Assembly (NCBI RefSeq): GCF_020480685.1
Contig: NZ_JAJAFU010000009.1
Coordinates: 1 to 64,000 of the forward strand
Length of the DNA stretch: 64,000 nt
Direction: 5' to 3'
Source: Deferrivibrio essentukiensis
GTDB lineage: Bacteria > Chrysiogenota > Deferribacteres > Deferribacterales > Deferrivibrionaceae
The notes beneath the pieces are model-generated. The model saw nothing but the letters and a program-made list of their open reading frames with translations. It was not told the DNA's origin and made no database searches. The first letter of the stretch is position 1. Every line of letters starts with the position of its first letter. Shown here one piece after another: positions 45,534 through 52,461 of the stretch. The translations under genes and the position numbers were made by a program.

Positions 45534-46385
45534 TTATCTGCTCATACAATATACTGTAGTTTTACCTTTATTTTTCTGTAAATTATTATCATTATTAAAT
45601 AATTCAGCCTCTTTAATTTGTTGGTTGTATGTTTGCAACTCTTTAGTTAAACTAAATTTTTTGTCGATATAGTTATATTCTTTTAACTTTTTAATAATAG
45701 TATTTAACTTGTTTTTAACTTTTATGTTATTTACATTGTTTAAATAAACATTAAACAAAAAAGCTTCTCTTTCCTCTTTTGATATATTTATAAAAAAATT
45801 AGTAAAAAAAGTATTATTAGTATTTAATTTGTGTAATGTAGTTAATACAGTTTTAATATCTGTAAAATCAATATTATTATTACTATTTGTATCAAAAAAA
45901 TCAACAGAGGCAATGCTATCGTCATAGCTTACATAGTCGTTATAATACTGTGCCGCTGCCGACAAGTCTGCTGTGTAATTAATATTTTTACTTGTGTTTT
46001 TAATATTACTTTTATTTAATCCGACGGCAAATATGCTTTGTATGTTTATGTCATTACCAATTAACAAATTGATTTTTTGATCCAAAAGATTTGTTATTTT
46101 AGCATATTTTTTATTATTAATATTATTAGCATAATCGTTGACATCGACATTAACACTATTAATAATATTAAGTTCATTTTCAGTTAGGTTTAATCTTTTT
46201 TTCGCAATATTGCTTAAATAAGTTTTTAAAGCATTACTATAATTAATATTTCCGCTAACAGATTCTAACATAAAGAGAAAATCAACAATATATTCTATAT
46301 GTATATTTTTTGCATAATGTAGAAATAACAAAGAACGCAATGCATCTTTTTCGTGTTTAGCCACTTTTATTGTTTTTAAATACAT
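45534..46385 (-). CDS. hypothetical Asn-rich protein (element-specific)
   Basis: 283 residues, extremely rich in Asn, Lys and Ile, with segments such as NNINNKKYAKITN. Probably cytoplasmic; no membrane segment or known motif seen. GGAGGTAAAAA precedes the ATG. The 1.1-kb non-coding region with iteron-like repeats lies directly upstream, so its transcription may respond to replication control. Function unknown. Confidence 0.5.
   Translation of the reverse strand: MYLKTIKVAKHEKDALRSLLFLHYAKNIHIEYIVDFLFMLESVSGNINYSNALKTYLSNIAKKRLNLTENELNIINSVNVDVNDYANNINNKKYAKITNLLDQKINLLIGNDINIQSIFAVGLNKSNIKNTSKNINYTADLSAAAQYYNDYVSYDDSIASVDFFDTNSNNNIDFTDIKTVLTTLHKLNTNNTFFTNFFINISKEEREAFLFNVYLNNVNNIKVKNKLNTIIKKLKEYNYIDKKFSLTKELQTYNQQIKEAELFNNDNNLQKNKGKTTVYCMSR
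45547..45566 (-). promoter_or_regulatory. shared upstream box, copy 5
   Basis: Core on the plus strand ATATACTGTAGTTTTACC, matching copies 1-4 over the first ten bases. Unlike them it lies within a coding sequence (the end of the 283-residue gene), upstream of the 89-residue gene on the minus strand. Confidence 0.45.
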
Positions 46386-46737
46386 TTTTTACCTCCTTTT
46401 TATATACTAAATATATTTTGTTATAGAAAATCATAATAACATCCTATTCAGGTATATAACATGAAAAAAATTTCAAAAAACTAAAAAATAAAAAAAATAA
46501 ACTTTTTTTTCTTTTTTTTATCAATAATTTATAGAGGTTAATTTAATTAAATGAAATTTTTTATAATTAAAAAAATAGAATATAAAAAATTATATAACTT
46601 TTTTTTTTGAAAAATATAGAGAGGGCTTATAGAAAAAATATATACATATAAAGTTATATATTATTAAATCAATTTAAATATAATATACTAATTTAATTTA
46701 GTATATTTTTAATATATTTTGTAAAAACAAAAAAAAA

Positions 46738-47165
46738 GGTGAGAAAAAGTTAGAAAAAAATTCTCACCTTGAAAATCCAATAATAACAATGATTTAGCTT
46801 AAAAAAAAAGCAAAAGGTGAGAAAAGTGAGAAAAGGTGAGAAAACAATTCTCACCTTAAAAATTCTTAGTTATCAATAAGTTAACCCTAAAAAATAGGCA
46901 AGGTGAGAAAAATTTGGCTATTTTTTACATTTTATATACTCAAAATATATGATAATACAACACTGTTTTAAAATACGGTATCTGGAAACACTTTTTATTG
47001 TATAAATTACTAAAAAATTCTCACCTTTTATAATAAATAATTGATATTATTGGAAAAATACTGATTTTAAAATTCTCACCTTTTCTCACCTGACTACGTA
47101 AATTATTGATAGATAACAACTTCGAGGTGAGAAATTTTGACAGTAAAATTCTCACCTTTCTCACC
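46738..47165. repeat. iteron-like array of twelve GGTGAGAA motifs
   Basis: Exact 8-mers: plus orientation at 46738, 46816, 46835, 46902 and 47126; minus orientation (TTCTCACC) at 46761, 46848, 47018, 47073, 47083, 47149 and 47158. A near-copy lies at 46825. Two neighbouring pairs are 9 or 10 bp apart, one helical turn. Three opposed pairs could form hairpins (46738/46761, 46835/46848, 47126/47149). I did not notice clusters of this motif elsewhere in the window. Confidence 0.8.
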
Positions 47166-47185
47166 TTTTAAAAAGTACTACAGCA

Positions 47186-47303
47186 CACAAAAAAGGCAAA
47201 AAGCCCGATTAAGAAGGAAAGGGGACTTTGTGTCGACAGCTCTAAGATATTGACAACATTACAGTTTCTGCATCAGGGAGCAACTTTTTTCTTTAACCGG
47301 GAA
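47186..47303. repeat. conserved ~100-bp intergenic repeat, copy 1
   Basis: Shares ordered blocks with copies 2 and 3: TTGTGTCGACAG, TTGACAACATTAC and TCAGGGAGCA, followed by a T-run and TTTAACCG. TGTCGACA is a perfect palindrome. The left flank, AAAAAAGGCAAAAAGCCCG, is shared with copy 2. Confidence 0.8.
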
Positions 47304-47379
47304 AAATTTTTTAAGTAAAAAGTCCATTCAAAAAAAAGAATGAATAAAAAGTACAATATTTTTTTTGAGTTTTTTAGCA

Positions 47380-47491
47380 CAAAAAAGGCAAAAGCCCGAT
47401 TAAAAAGGAAATCGGACCTTGTGTCGCCAGTTTTAAATTGTTGACAACATTACACTTTTGAGTCAGGGAGCAGCTTTTCTTTGTTTAATCG
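47380..47491. repeat. conserved ~100-bp intergenic repeat, copy 2
   Basis: Contains GGACCTTGTGTCGCCAG, GTTGACAACATTAC, GAGTCAGGGAGCA and GTTTAATCG. On the minus strand its end forms a hairpin CCGATT-TCCTTTTT-AATCGG followed by a T-rich run, which could terminate transcription of the replication gene or of a small RNA covering the repeat. Confidence 0.8.
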
Positions 47492-47524
47492 TAAAAAAAC
47501 AAAAAAAAGGCTGATAACAAATAG

Positions 47525-49291
47525 TTACCAACCGTTTTTTGTTATAGATTCCTCTAAATCATTATTAGTATTATAAAAATCATAATCTTCAAAATCTTCT
47601 ACATTATTTATAGTATTTAAACAGTTTATTGTATTGTTTTCAACATTATTATTATTATTATTATTATCGTTATCTATATTTATACCTAGTTCAATTAATG
47701 TATTTTTAATTACATTTATTTCAAAAAGTACACCGAAAACACTTACACCGCTTACTTTATATGTTTTGCTTTCGTCGCAGCTTAAAATATCAAATATTTC
47801 TGTTTTTCTGTATCTTGCCTTTTTGAATTCTGATTCATCAAATTCTGTTTTTAATATATATTCAAAAACTTTAGTTAATCTTTTTATGATAAGTTTGTTT
47901 TTATAAAGTATAAAGTCATCTAAAATATTCTCATATTTTAATATAATTTTACTAAGTGTTGCGTATGTTGCATTATATTCGAAATTTGTTTCTTTAAGTT
48001 TTAAGTATTCCGCTACATTATAAATTATATAATAAAATTTTTGTTTTATTAATGTATCTAAATTTAATGCTTTTATTTTATATTTATTGTTAAATTGCTC
48101 TAAAAAATCTGTTGCTTTATTATAAGCTTCGTGTTTACCTAAATTTATATAATACTTAATTAATTTGTTAATATAGTTATAAATATAATGCTTAACAACT
48201 AAATAAAATTTGTACCTATCTTTTTTAAATAATTCGATATTACTAAGTTTTTTTGTATTTTTTATTTTAATAACAGAAACTCGATCCAAAATTTGCTCGT
48301 CAACTCCGTTTGTAAAGCTTTCGGAAAACTCTTTGCTTAAAAATAACTTAGCATAAACAGGTACTACACTGCGTAGCTGATTTTTACTTTCAACTCTAAA
48401 GTAATTTGTTAAATCTTTCATCTCATGTGGAAAATATTTAAATTCGTCGACCACCAGCACAAATGTATTTAAAAAATCTTGAGGAGACAAACCTGAAGGC
48501 TGCTTTGTTAAATCTACATAATTTATTTCATGTGCTAAACCTATCTCAAATAGTATATTTTTAAAAAAAGATTTACCCCATTCCGCCGGTGCGTTTACAT
48601 ATAAAAAAGATTTGCGTCGGTTTTCGGTAAATCTGCAAGCAACTAAAAACTGCATAATTTCGTCTAAATGCTCAAAATGATTTTTATAAGCTGCTATTAT
48701 TTCATTGTATTCTTTTTTTGTTATATTAATGTTTAATTTAAACGTATTAATTTTTATTGTATTTAATATAATATGTAATACAGTATCTTTTTTGTACAAT
48801 TGCACTTTAGTAGCAAAAGGATCGATTTCGTATTGTATCGTTTCGACATAATTTTGTATTAATAACTCTTTCAAAAAATTTTCATCGACATTATTTTTTA
48901 ATAAATAGCGTCGGTTTAGCACGTCAATTAATTCGTTTTTATTTTTAATAATTTTTAAGTCGTTACTTATGCTATCTAAAAATAAATATTTATTTTGTGT
49001 AATAAATACTCTGCTTGCAATATTATTCATCACAGCTGCTTGTCGGTTGTGTGTATATATACTATCGTTTTTAAACTTTAAACCAACTTTACAAATCCAT
49101 TCATTTTGTTTGCTAAACCAGTTGCCAAAATTTTCAGTTATAACTACATCGTTTAATTTATTTATAGTATTATTATTGACATTTTGTGTTGTATTTGCTA
49201 AATTACAATTAGCGTTATTTACGTTTGTTTTTGCAATTTTTTCAGCAGGCTGCACTACATTTTGTTGTGTAGCCTTCTCTTTTTTTGACAT
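47525..49291 (-). CDS. SF3-like helicase/replication protein
   Basis: 588 residues with Asn-rich ends. The central ATPase has a P-loop NAPAEWGKS (233-241), Walker B VLVVDEF (278-284), a motif C-like segment AKLFLSKEFSES (314-325) and an arginine-finger DRV (336-338). This is the superfamily 3 pattern of plasmid and phage replication helicases related to D5/RepA primase-helicases. No primase domain is obvious in the first 200 residues. Adjacent to the iteron-like array, so probably the replication initiator or helicase of the element. AGAGGTG ribosome-binding site. Confidence 0.7.
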   Translation of the reverse strand: MSKKEKATQQNVVQPAEKIAKTNVNNANCNLANTTQNVNNNTINKLNDVVITENFGNWFSKQNEWICKVGLKFKNDSIYTHNRQAAVMNNIASRVFITQNKYLFLDSISNDLKIIKNKNELIDVLNRRYLLKNNVDENFLKELLIQNYVETIQYEIDPFATKVQLYKKDTVLHIILNTIKINTFKLNINITKKEYNEIIAAYKNHFEHLDEIMQFLVACRFTENRRKSFLYVNAPAEWGKSFFKNILFEIGLAHEINYVDLTKQPSGLSPQDFLNTFVLVVDEFKYFPHEMKDLTNYFRVESKNQLRSVVPVYAKLFLSKEFSESFTNGVDEQILDRVSVIKIKNTKKLSNIELFKKDRYKFYLVVKHYIYNYINKLIKYYINLGKHEAYNKATDFLEQFNNKYKIKALNLDTLIKQKFYYIIYNVAEYLKLKETNFEYNATYATLSKIILKYENILDDFILYKNKLIIKRLTKVFEYILKTEFDESEFKKARYRKTEIFDILSCDESKTYKVSGVSVFGVLFEINVIKNTLIELGINIDNDNNNNNNNVENNTINCLNTINNVEDFEDYDFYNTNNDLEESITKNGW

Positions 49292-49305
49292 AAGTGCACC
49301 TCTTT

Positions 49306-49524
49306 TTATAAAATATTTAAGTTTTGTAACTGCTTGTAATTATTATCAAAATACTCTTTTAAAGCATCCTCAATTACAGCTGAAGCTGACTTGTTAATTA
49401 GCGCACTTAATATTTTTAATTTTTTGTAAGTGGTTAAACTTAAAGATATCCCGGTATACTTAATGTCGTTTTTAATGTCGTTTTTAATTTCATTTTTGTT
49501 TGTTTTTTGCAGTTTGCAACTCAT
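49306..49524 (-). CDS. ribbon-helix-helix DNA-binding protein
   Basis: 72 residues. After a Lys/Asn-rich lead with repeated IKND units comes ISLSLTTYKKLKILSALINK followed by SASAVIEDALKEYF, the strand-helix-helix pattern of CopG/Arc proteins. AAGGAGG lies upstream. Located just ahead of the replication gene, it probably regulates that gene or copy number, as CopG does in small plasmids (inference). Confidence 0.7.
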   Translation of the reverse strand: MSCKLQKTNKNEIKNDIKNDIKYTGISLSLTTYKKLKILSALINKSASAVIEDALKEYFDNNYKQLQNLNIL

Positions 49525-49526
49525 TG

Positions 49527-49628
49527 TTACCTCCTTTTTTTGTTATATATATTATTTGTTATATATATTATTTGGTATATAACAGGGGTTTCAAATTTTT
49601 TAAAAAAAAAATTTAATTTTTTTAACAT
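49527..49628 (-). CDS. possible 33-residue leader or small protein
   Basis: ATG 49628 is preceded by GGAAGGTGATAACTA, a reasonable ribosome-binding site. The frame runs 33 codons and stops inside the ribosome-binding site of the ribbon-helix-helix gene. The peptide is mostly Lys, Phe, Ile, Tyr and Asn, as any AT-rich frame would be. It may be a translational leader, or chance. Confidence 0.2.
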   Translation of the reverse strand: MLKKLNFFFKKFETPVIYQIIYITNNIYNKKRR

Positions 49629-49649
49629 TAGTTATCACCTTCCTTTTAT

Positions 49650-49702
49650 ACATATACTGTAATTTTTAAGTGAAAAAGCTTTAACTTATTAATAAATAAT
49701 TA
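49650..49702 (-). promoter_or_regulatory. shared upstream box, copy 3
   Basis: Core on the plus strand ATATACTGTAATTTTTAAGT; the distal flank TTATTAATAAATAATT matches copy 1. It lies 126 bases before the ribbon-helix-helix gene and 22 bases before the possible leader frame, which gives that short frame some support. Confidence 0.55.
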
Positions 49703-49800
49703 GAATATTAAAAAGGGAATGGGACCTTGTGTCGACAGTTTTAAGATATTGACAACATTACTTTTTTTGAGTCAGGGAGCAACCTTTTTTGTTTAACCGT
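49703..49800. repeat. conserved ~100-bp intergenic repeat, copy 3
   Basis: Contains GGGACCTTGTGTCGACAG, AGATATTGACAACATTAC, GAGTCAGGGAGCAAC and GTTTAACCG, nearly identical to copy 1 in the core. It lies 43 bases beyond the stop of the ParA-like gene. The 318-base gap 49525-49842 contains only this repeat, box copy 3 and the possible leader frame. Confidence 0.8.
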
Positions 49801-49842
49801 AAAAAAAAATTTTTGAGTTTAAATTACAAAAAAAAGGGGAGA

Positions 49843-50517
49843 TTACTCCCCTGCTTGAAATATTTTATCGAACTGATCAAAGTAATGTTTATACATGTAG
49901 GAAGCATAAGCCTTTTCGATTACATGTAAATTTTTAGTGTTATTAATATCAGTATAATGTATTTTATTTTCCAATACCTTTTTAACAGGACGTTTATTTA
50001 AATCGTGCAATTTAAAAAAAGTATATTCTGTATCGTAGTTTACTTCGCCAAAATATTCATTTTTAAATACATGTGCAGGCTGATTAAATGCAAAAATATT
50101 TTTTAAGTATTTTACAGTATTTTCGTCTGCCGTTACTATACTAAACACATTAATATTAAATAAATCATTTAAAATTGTTAATACATTTAATTCTTTTAGA
50201 AACGCCAAAAAGCTTTTGCTAATGCTTGTACCTACGTCAACCGCTATATTTTTATTATTATTTTTAGTTACTAATTCGACAAAATCGTAAAATTTATCTT
50301 TATCAATATCGTCCAGCTCCGGATTAACAATATCAACTGTAATAACTTTATTATTAAACCATTCTGACAACGTGTTTTGTTCTGCATCTACATCAAAGCC
50401 TATAACATCTACCTTCCTCTTATACATATAATATTGCATTAGCATATTGCTTATTAAGCTTTTACCTACACCGCCTTTGCCTTGCATAACTAAGTTTAAG
50501 TTAAATTTTTTGCTCAT
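49843..50517 (-). CDS. ParA/MinD-superfamily ATPase, TraL-like
   Basis: 224 residues with the deviant Walker A QGKGGVGKS (residues 12-20) followed by VIGFDVDAEQNTLSEWF. The short form, the MQGKGGVGKS start and FDVDAEQ segment resemble the TraL group of conjugative plasmids more than chromosomal Soj. TraL/ParA proteins position plasmid DNA or transfer complexes. The gene lies 30 bases after the 271-residue partner gene, with a 10/11-bp tandem array further upstream. Confidence 0.8.
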   Translation of the reverse strand: MSKKFNLNLVMQGKGGVGKSLISNMLMQYYMYKRKVDVIGFDVDAEQNTLSEWFNNKVITVDIVNPELDDIDKDKFYDFVELVTKNNNKNIAVDVGTSISKSFLAFLKELNVLTILNDLFNINVFSIVTADENTVKYLKNIFAFNQPAHVFKNEYFGEVNYDTEYTFFKLHDLNKRPVKKVLENKIHYTDINNTKNLHVIEKAYASYMYKHYFDQFDKIFQAGE

Positions 50518-50547
50518 AGTTCTTACCTCCTTTTATTTTATTTTATT

Positions 50548-51363
50548 TTATAAATTATATGCAATACGTTGGTATTGCTGTATTGTATCCAGTGAATAGT
50601 AATCAATCGGGGTTAAAGCATCCCATTTCAAATATATTGTATTATTTTTAATTCCGACAGTTAATTGCTTATTTAAAAACTCGGTATTTAATAAAATTGT
50701 ATCTTCCAAATTTTTAGTTAATTGAAAATGAAATGGAAATCTGACTTTTACTACTTCATTATTTACTACAGTTTCGATATAACCTTTTAAAATATTATTA
50801 TAATATTCCAGTTGCTTTTGTTTATATGTGCTTAAATTACTTTCTTGTTTTAATTTTGTAATTTTGCTTTTAATTTCATTTTTATCTAAATTTAGATATT
50901 CTTCAAATTTATCAAACGTAATAACATAAAAATCATCTTCTTTTTTAATAAATTCATTATTATCAATATGTTGTATAGTTTTTACATTATTTGGTAATTC
51001 AATTTGTACATTATTATTATTATCATTTTGTACATTATTATTATCATTATTATTATTTTGTACATTATTATCATTATTTATATTTTGTTTTTTAGTTTTC
51101 TTTTTAGTACCAGTTCGCAACAAAAAGGCTTCATATTCAGCAGGATAAAACTTTTTTAAAAAATTAGAATAACTCATTATATTGCTTTTTATTTTATAAG
51201 CTTTACATATTACTTCCAGTTGCAAATGTAACGGCAAATTCGATTCTAATAATTTTAAAATATCTTCTGTTTTTACAGTTTTAAAAATAAATCTTTTTTT
51301 CTTTTTGTTTTGCTCACCATATTCTATTTTTACTTCGTCGATTAATTTTTCTAGGTTATCCAT
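50548..51363 (-). CDS. hypothetical partner of the ParA-like ATPase, with Asn repeat linker
   Basis: I start at ATG 51363, preceded by AAGGAGG, giving 271 residues; an ATG nine codons earlier lacks a site. Residues about 1-85 are a basic helical domain (KKKRFIFKTVKTEDILKLL, SYSNFLKKFYPAEYEAFL). A linker of alternating Asn, Asp, Val and Gln follows, then a C-terminal domain of about 130 residues. A two-domain DNA-binding adaptor encoded just before a ParA would fit a centromere-binding protein, but no ParB motif is seen. Confidence 0.5.
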   Translation of the reverse strand: MDNLEKLIDEVKIEYGEQNKKKKRFIFKTVKTEDILKLLESNLPLHLQLEVICKAYKIKSNIMSYSNFLKKFYPAEYEAFLLRTGTKKKTKKQNINNDNNVQNNNNDNNNVQNDNNNNVQIELPNNVKTIQHIDNNEFIKKEDDFYVITFDKFEEYLNLDKNEIKSKITKLKQESNLSTYKQKQLEYYNNILKGYIETVVNNEVVKVRFPFHFQLTKNLEDTILLNTEFLNKQLTVGIKNNTIYLKWDALTPIDYYSLDTIQQYQRIAYNL

Positions 51364-51373
51364 TTTTACCTCC

Positions 51374-51440
51374 TTTTTTGTTTTCAACATATATACTGTA
51401 ATTTTAAAGTAGAATTTTTATAAATGATTGATAGTATTTT
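51374..51440 (-). promoter_or_regulatory. shared upstream box, copy 4
   Basis: Core on the plus strand ATATACTGTAATTTTAAAGT, preceded by TTTTTTGTTTTCAAC. The distal flank TTTTTATAAATGATTGATAG is identical to copy 2. Points toward the ParA operon on the minus strand. Confidence 0.6.
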
Positions 51441-51446
51441 ATAATA

Positions 51447-51642
51447 TTTGATAAAGTTTTATAGAGTTTTATAGAGTTTGATAAAGTTTTATAAGAGTTT
51501 TATAGAGTTTTATAGAGTTTGATAAAGTTTTATAAGAGTTTTATAGAGTTTTATAGAGTTTTATAAAGTTTTATAAGAGTTTTATAGAGTTTTATAAGTC
51601 TTTTATAAGTCTTTTATAAGTCTTTTATAAGTCTTTTATAAG
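51447..51642. repeat. tandem array of nineteen 10/11-bp units
   Basis: Units are TTTTATAGAG, TTTGATAAAG, TTTTATAAAG, TTTTATAAGAG and TTTTATAAGTC; the lengths sum exactly to the 196 bases of the array, the last unit being 9 bases. A 41-bp higher-order group recurs, and the distal end is a uniform run of TTTTATAAGTC. The spacing matches one DNA turn. Located directly upstream of the ParA operon promoter region, where plasmid centromeres often lie. Confidence 0.85.
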
Positions 51643-51662
51643 AAAAATAAATTGAAACTATC

Positions 51663-51707
51663 CGCAAAAAAAATTTGCGTGTATTAACTACTTTGCTTTC
51701 GCAAAGT
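51663..51707. terminator. two small hairpins after the 83-residue gene
   Basis: CGCAAA/TTTGCG (51663-51679) and ACTTTGC/GCAAAGT (51690-51707). On the minus strand the second has a GAAA tetraloop closed by C-G, and the first contains a T-run. Neither is a strong intrinsic terminator. The gap 51364-51734 otherwise holds box copy 4 and the tandem array. Confidence 0.3.
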
Positions 51708-51734
51708 TTGTATTATTTCCTGCAGAATTAGTTT

Positions 51735-51986
51735 TTATTCAAACCAACTCCTATTATTTACGTTAAAATTCTGAATTTTTATGTCTAGTTCATTAAGATA
51801 AATATTACCATTTTCAGTTATTGCAACATTAAGTAAAGCTTTAAAAGGGAAAGCATGTTCCGTTTCAACTCCATCACCTTTTTTTAAATCACTTGAAGAT
51901 CCCCATTGTAAATAAACAAAAACATAGCCTTTTATTTCCACTAAAATTAAATCATTTTTAATATTCAATATTAATATCTTTAACAA
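51735..51986 (-). CDS. small protein of unknown function, start uncertain
   Basis: The longest frame begins at TTG 51986; a GTG at about residue 16 is another choice, and neither has a good ribosome-binding site. Up to 83 residues. The region VYLQWGSSSDLKKGDGVETEH and the C-terminal NVNNRSWFE look like a real folded protein, with a more balanced composition than the neighbours. No family recognised. Overlaps the end of the next gene by 29 bases. Confidence 0.4.
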   Translation of the reverse strand: MLKILILNIKNDLILVEIKGYVFVYLQWGSSSDLKKGDGVETEHAFPFKALLNVAITENGNIYLNELDIKIQNFNVNNRSWFE

Positions 51987-52215
51987 AATAGTGAGTTGCT
52001 AAGCAATCTAATTCATTTATATAATTCTCTATTGTATAAGCAAAAAGTTCTTTATGAATGGAATAATTATAAAGTTTATTTTTTATTTTATCCTTAGTTT
52101 CTTGAATAGTATAAAAAAAGTCACTAAATGCTTTAACTACCTCAATCACATATTCTTCAATTTCAACCCTATTAATATTAAATGTATTTTCATTAATATG
52201 AGTGTACTTATTCAA
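51958..52215 (-). CDS. small helical protein, possibly truncated at its 5' end
   Basis: 85 residues from TTG 52215, no ribosome-binding site. The frame stays open upstream into the IS21-like end at 52254-52290 with no in-frame ATG. The insertion may therefore have removed the true start, leaving a 3' part. Sequence is helical (EEYVIEVVKAFSDFFYTIQE). It overlaps the 83-residue gene, an arrangement seen in toxin-antitoxin and toxin-immunity pairs, but no such family is recognised. Confidence 0.35.
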   Translation of the reverse strand: MNKYTHINENTFNINRVEIEEYVIEVVKAFSDFFYTIQETKDKIKNKLYNYSIHKELFAYTIENYINELDCLATHYFVKDINIEY

Positions 52216-52253
52216 TATTTTTATTGATTTATTTATTTTGTGTAAATTTTCAT

Positions 52254-52405
52254 GTAAAATTGACCCAGTTTTTTCATTAAAATTGACCCACCTGTGAATA
52301 TAATAAGCCTCCAGAGAGTTAACTGTGGAGGTGAAAGGGGTGATAAGTATGGAAGATTGGGTAACAATAAAAACTTTTAAAAACGTAGTCCTTTTTTATC
52401 AGTAA
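52254..52405 (+). mobile_element. IS21-family remnant: terminal repeats and broken istA start
   Basis: Two direct copies of AAAATTGACCCA (52256-52267 and 52279-52290) form the multiple terminal repeats usual for IS21 ends. ATG 52349, after GGAGGTGAAAGGGG, encodes MEDWVTIKTFK, the usual start of IstA, then the frame is lost and stops at 52405. The rest of the element is gone. The 246-base gap 52216-52461 contains only this remnant. Confidence 0.65.
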
Positions 52406-52461
52406 GTAAATTACAAACAAAAGTTTACATTACCTGACCTATTTTTATAGCTTTGATACAA

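Larger units (their letters stand above)
46386..47524. other. 1.1-kb non-coding region, candidate replication origin
   Basis: No plausible coding frame. From 46386 to about 46737 it is extremely AT-rich with long A and T runs, as in an unwinding element. From 46738 to 47165 there are twelve GGTGAGAA motifs, and from 47186 to 47491 two copies of a 100-bp-class repeat. The SF3-like replication gene ends at its right edge. This is the layout of an iteron origin, though on this evidence it remains a prediction. Confidence 0.5.

Noticed and set aside
46738-47165. GGTGAGAA hairpins as ordinary transcription terminators
   Set aside because: There are twelve copies in both orientations, few are followed by T-runs in the right direction, and there are too many for one gene end.
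47186-47491. TTGACA in the 100-bp repeats as a sigma-70 promoter
   Set aside because: No -10-like hexamer is found 16-18 bases downstream in any of the three copies.
49843-50517. Chromosomal Soj or MinD
   Set aside because: The protein is shorter, lacks a ParB or MinC/E neighbour and looks closer to TraL of conjugative plasmids.
51447-51642. Tandem array as a CRISPR array
   Set aside because: Units are 10-11 bp with no spacers between them, and no cas genes are present.
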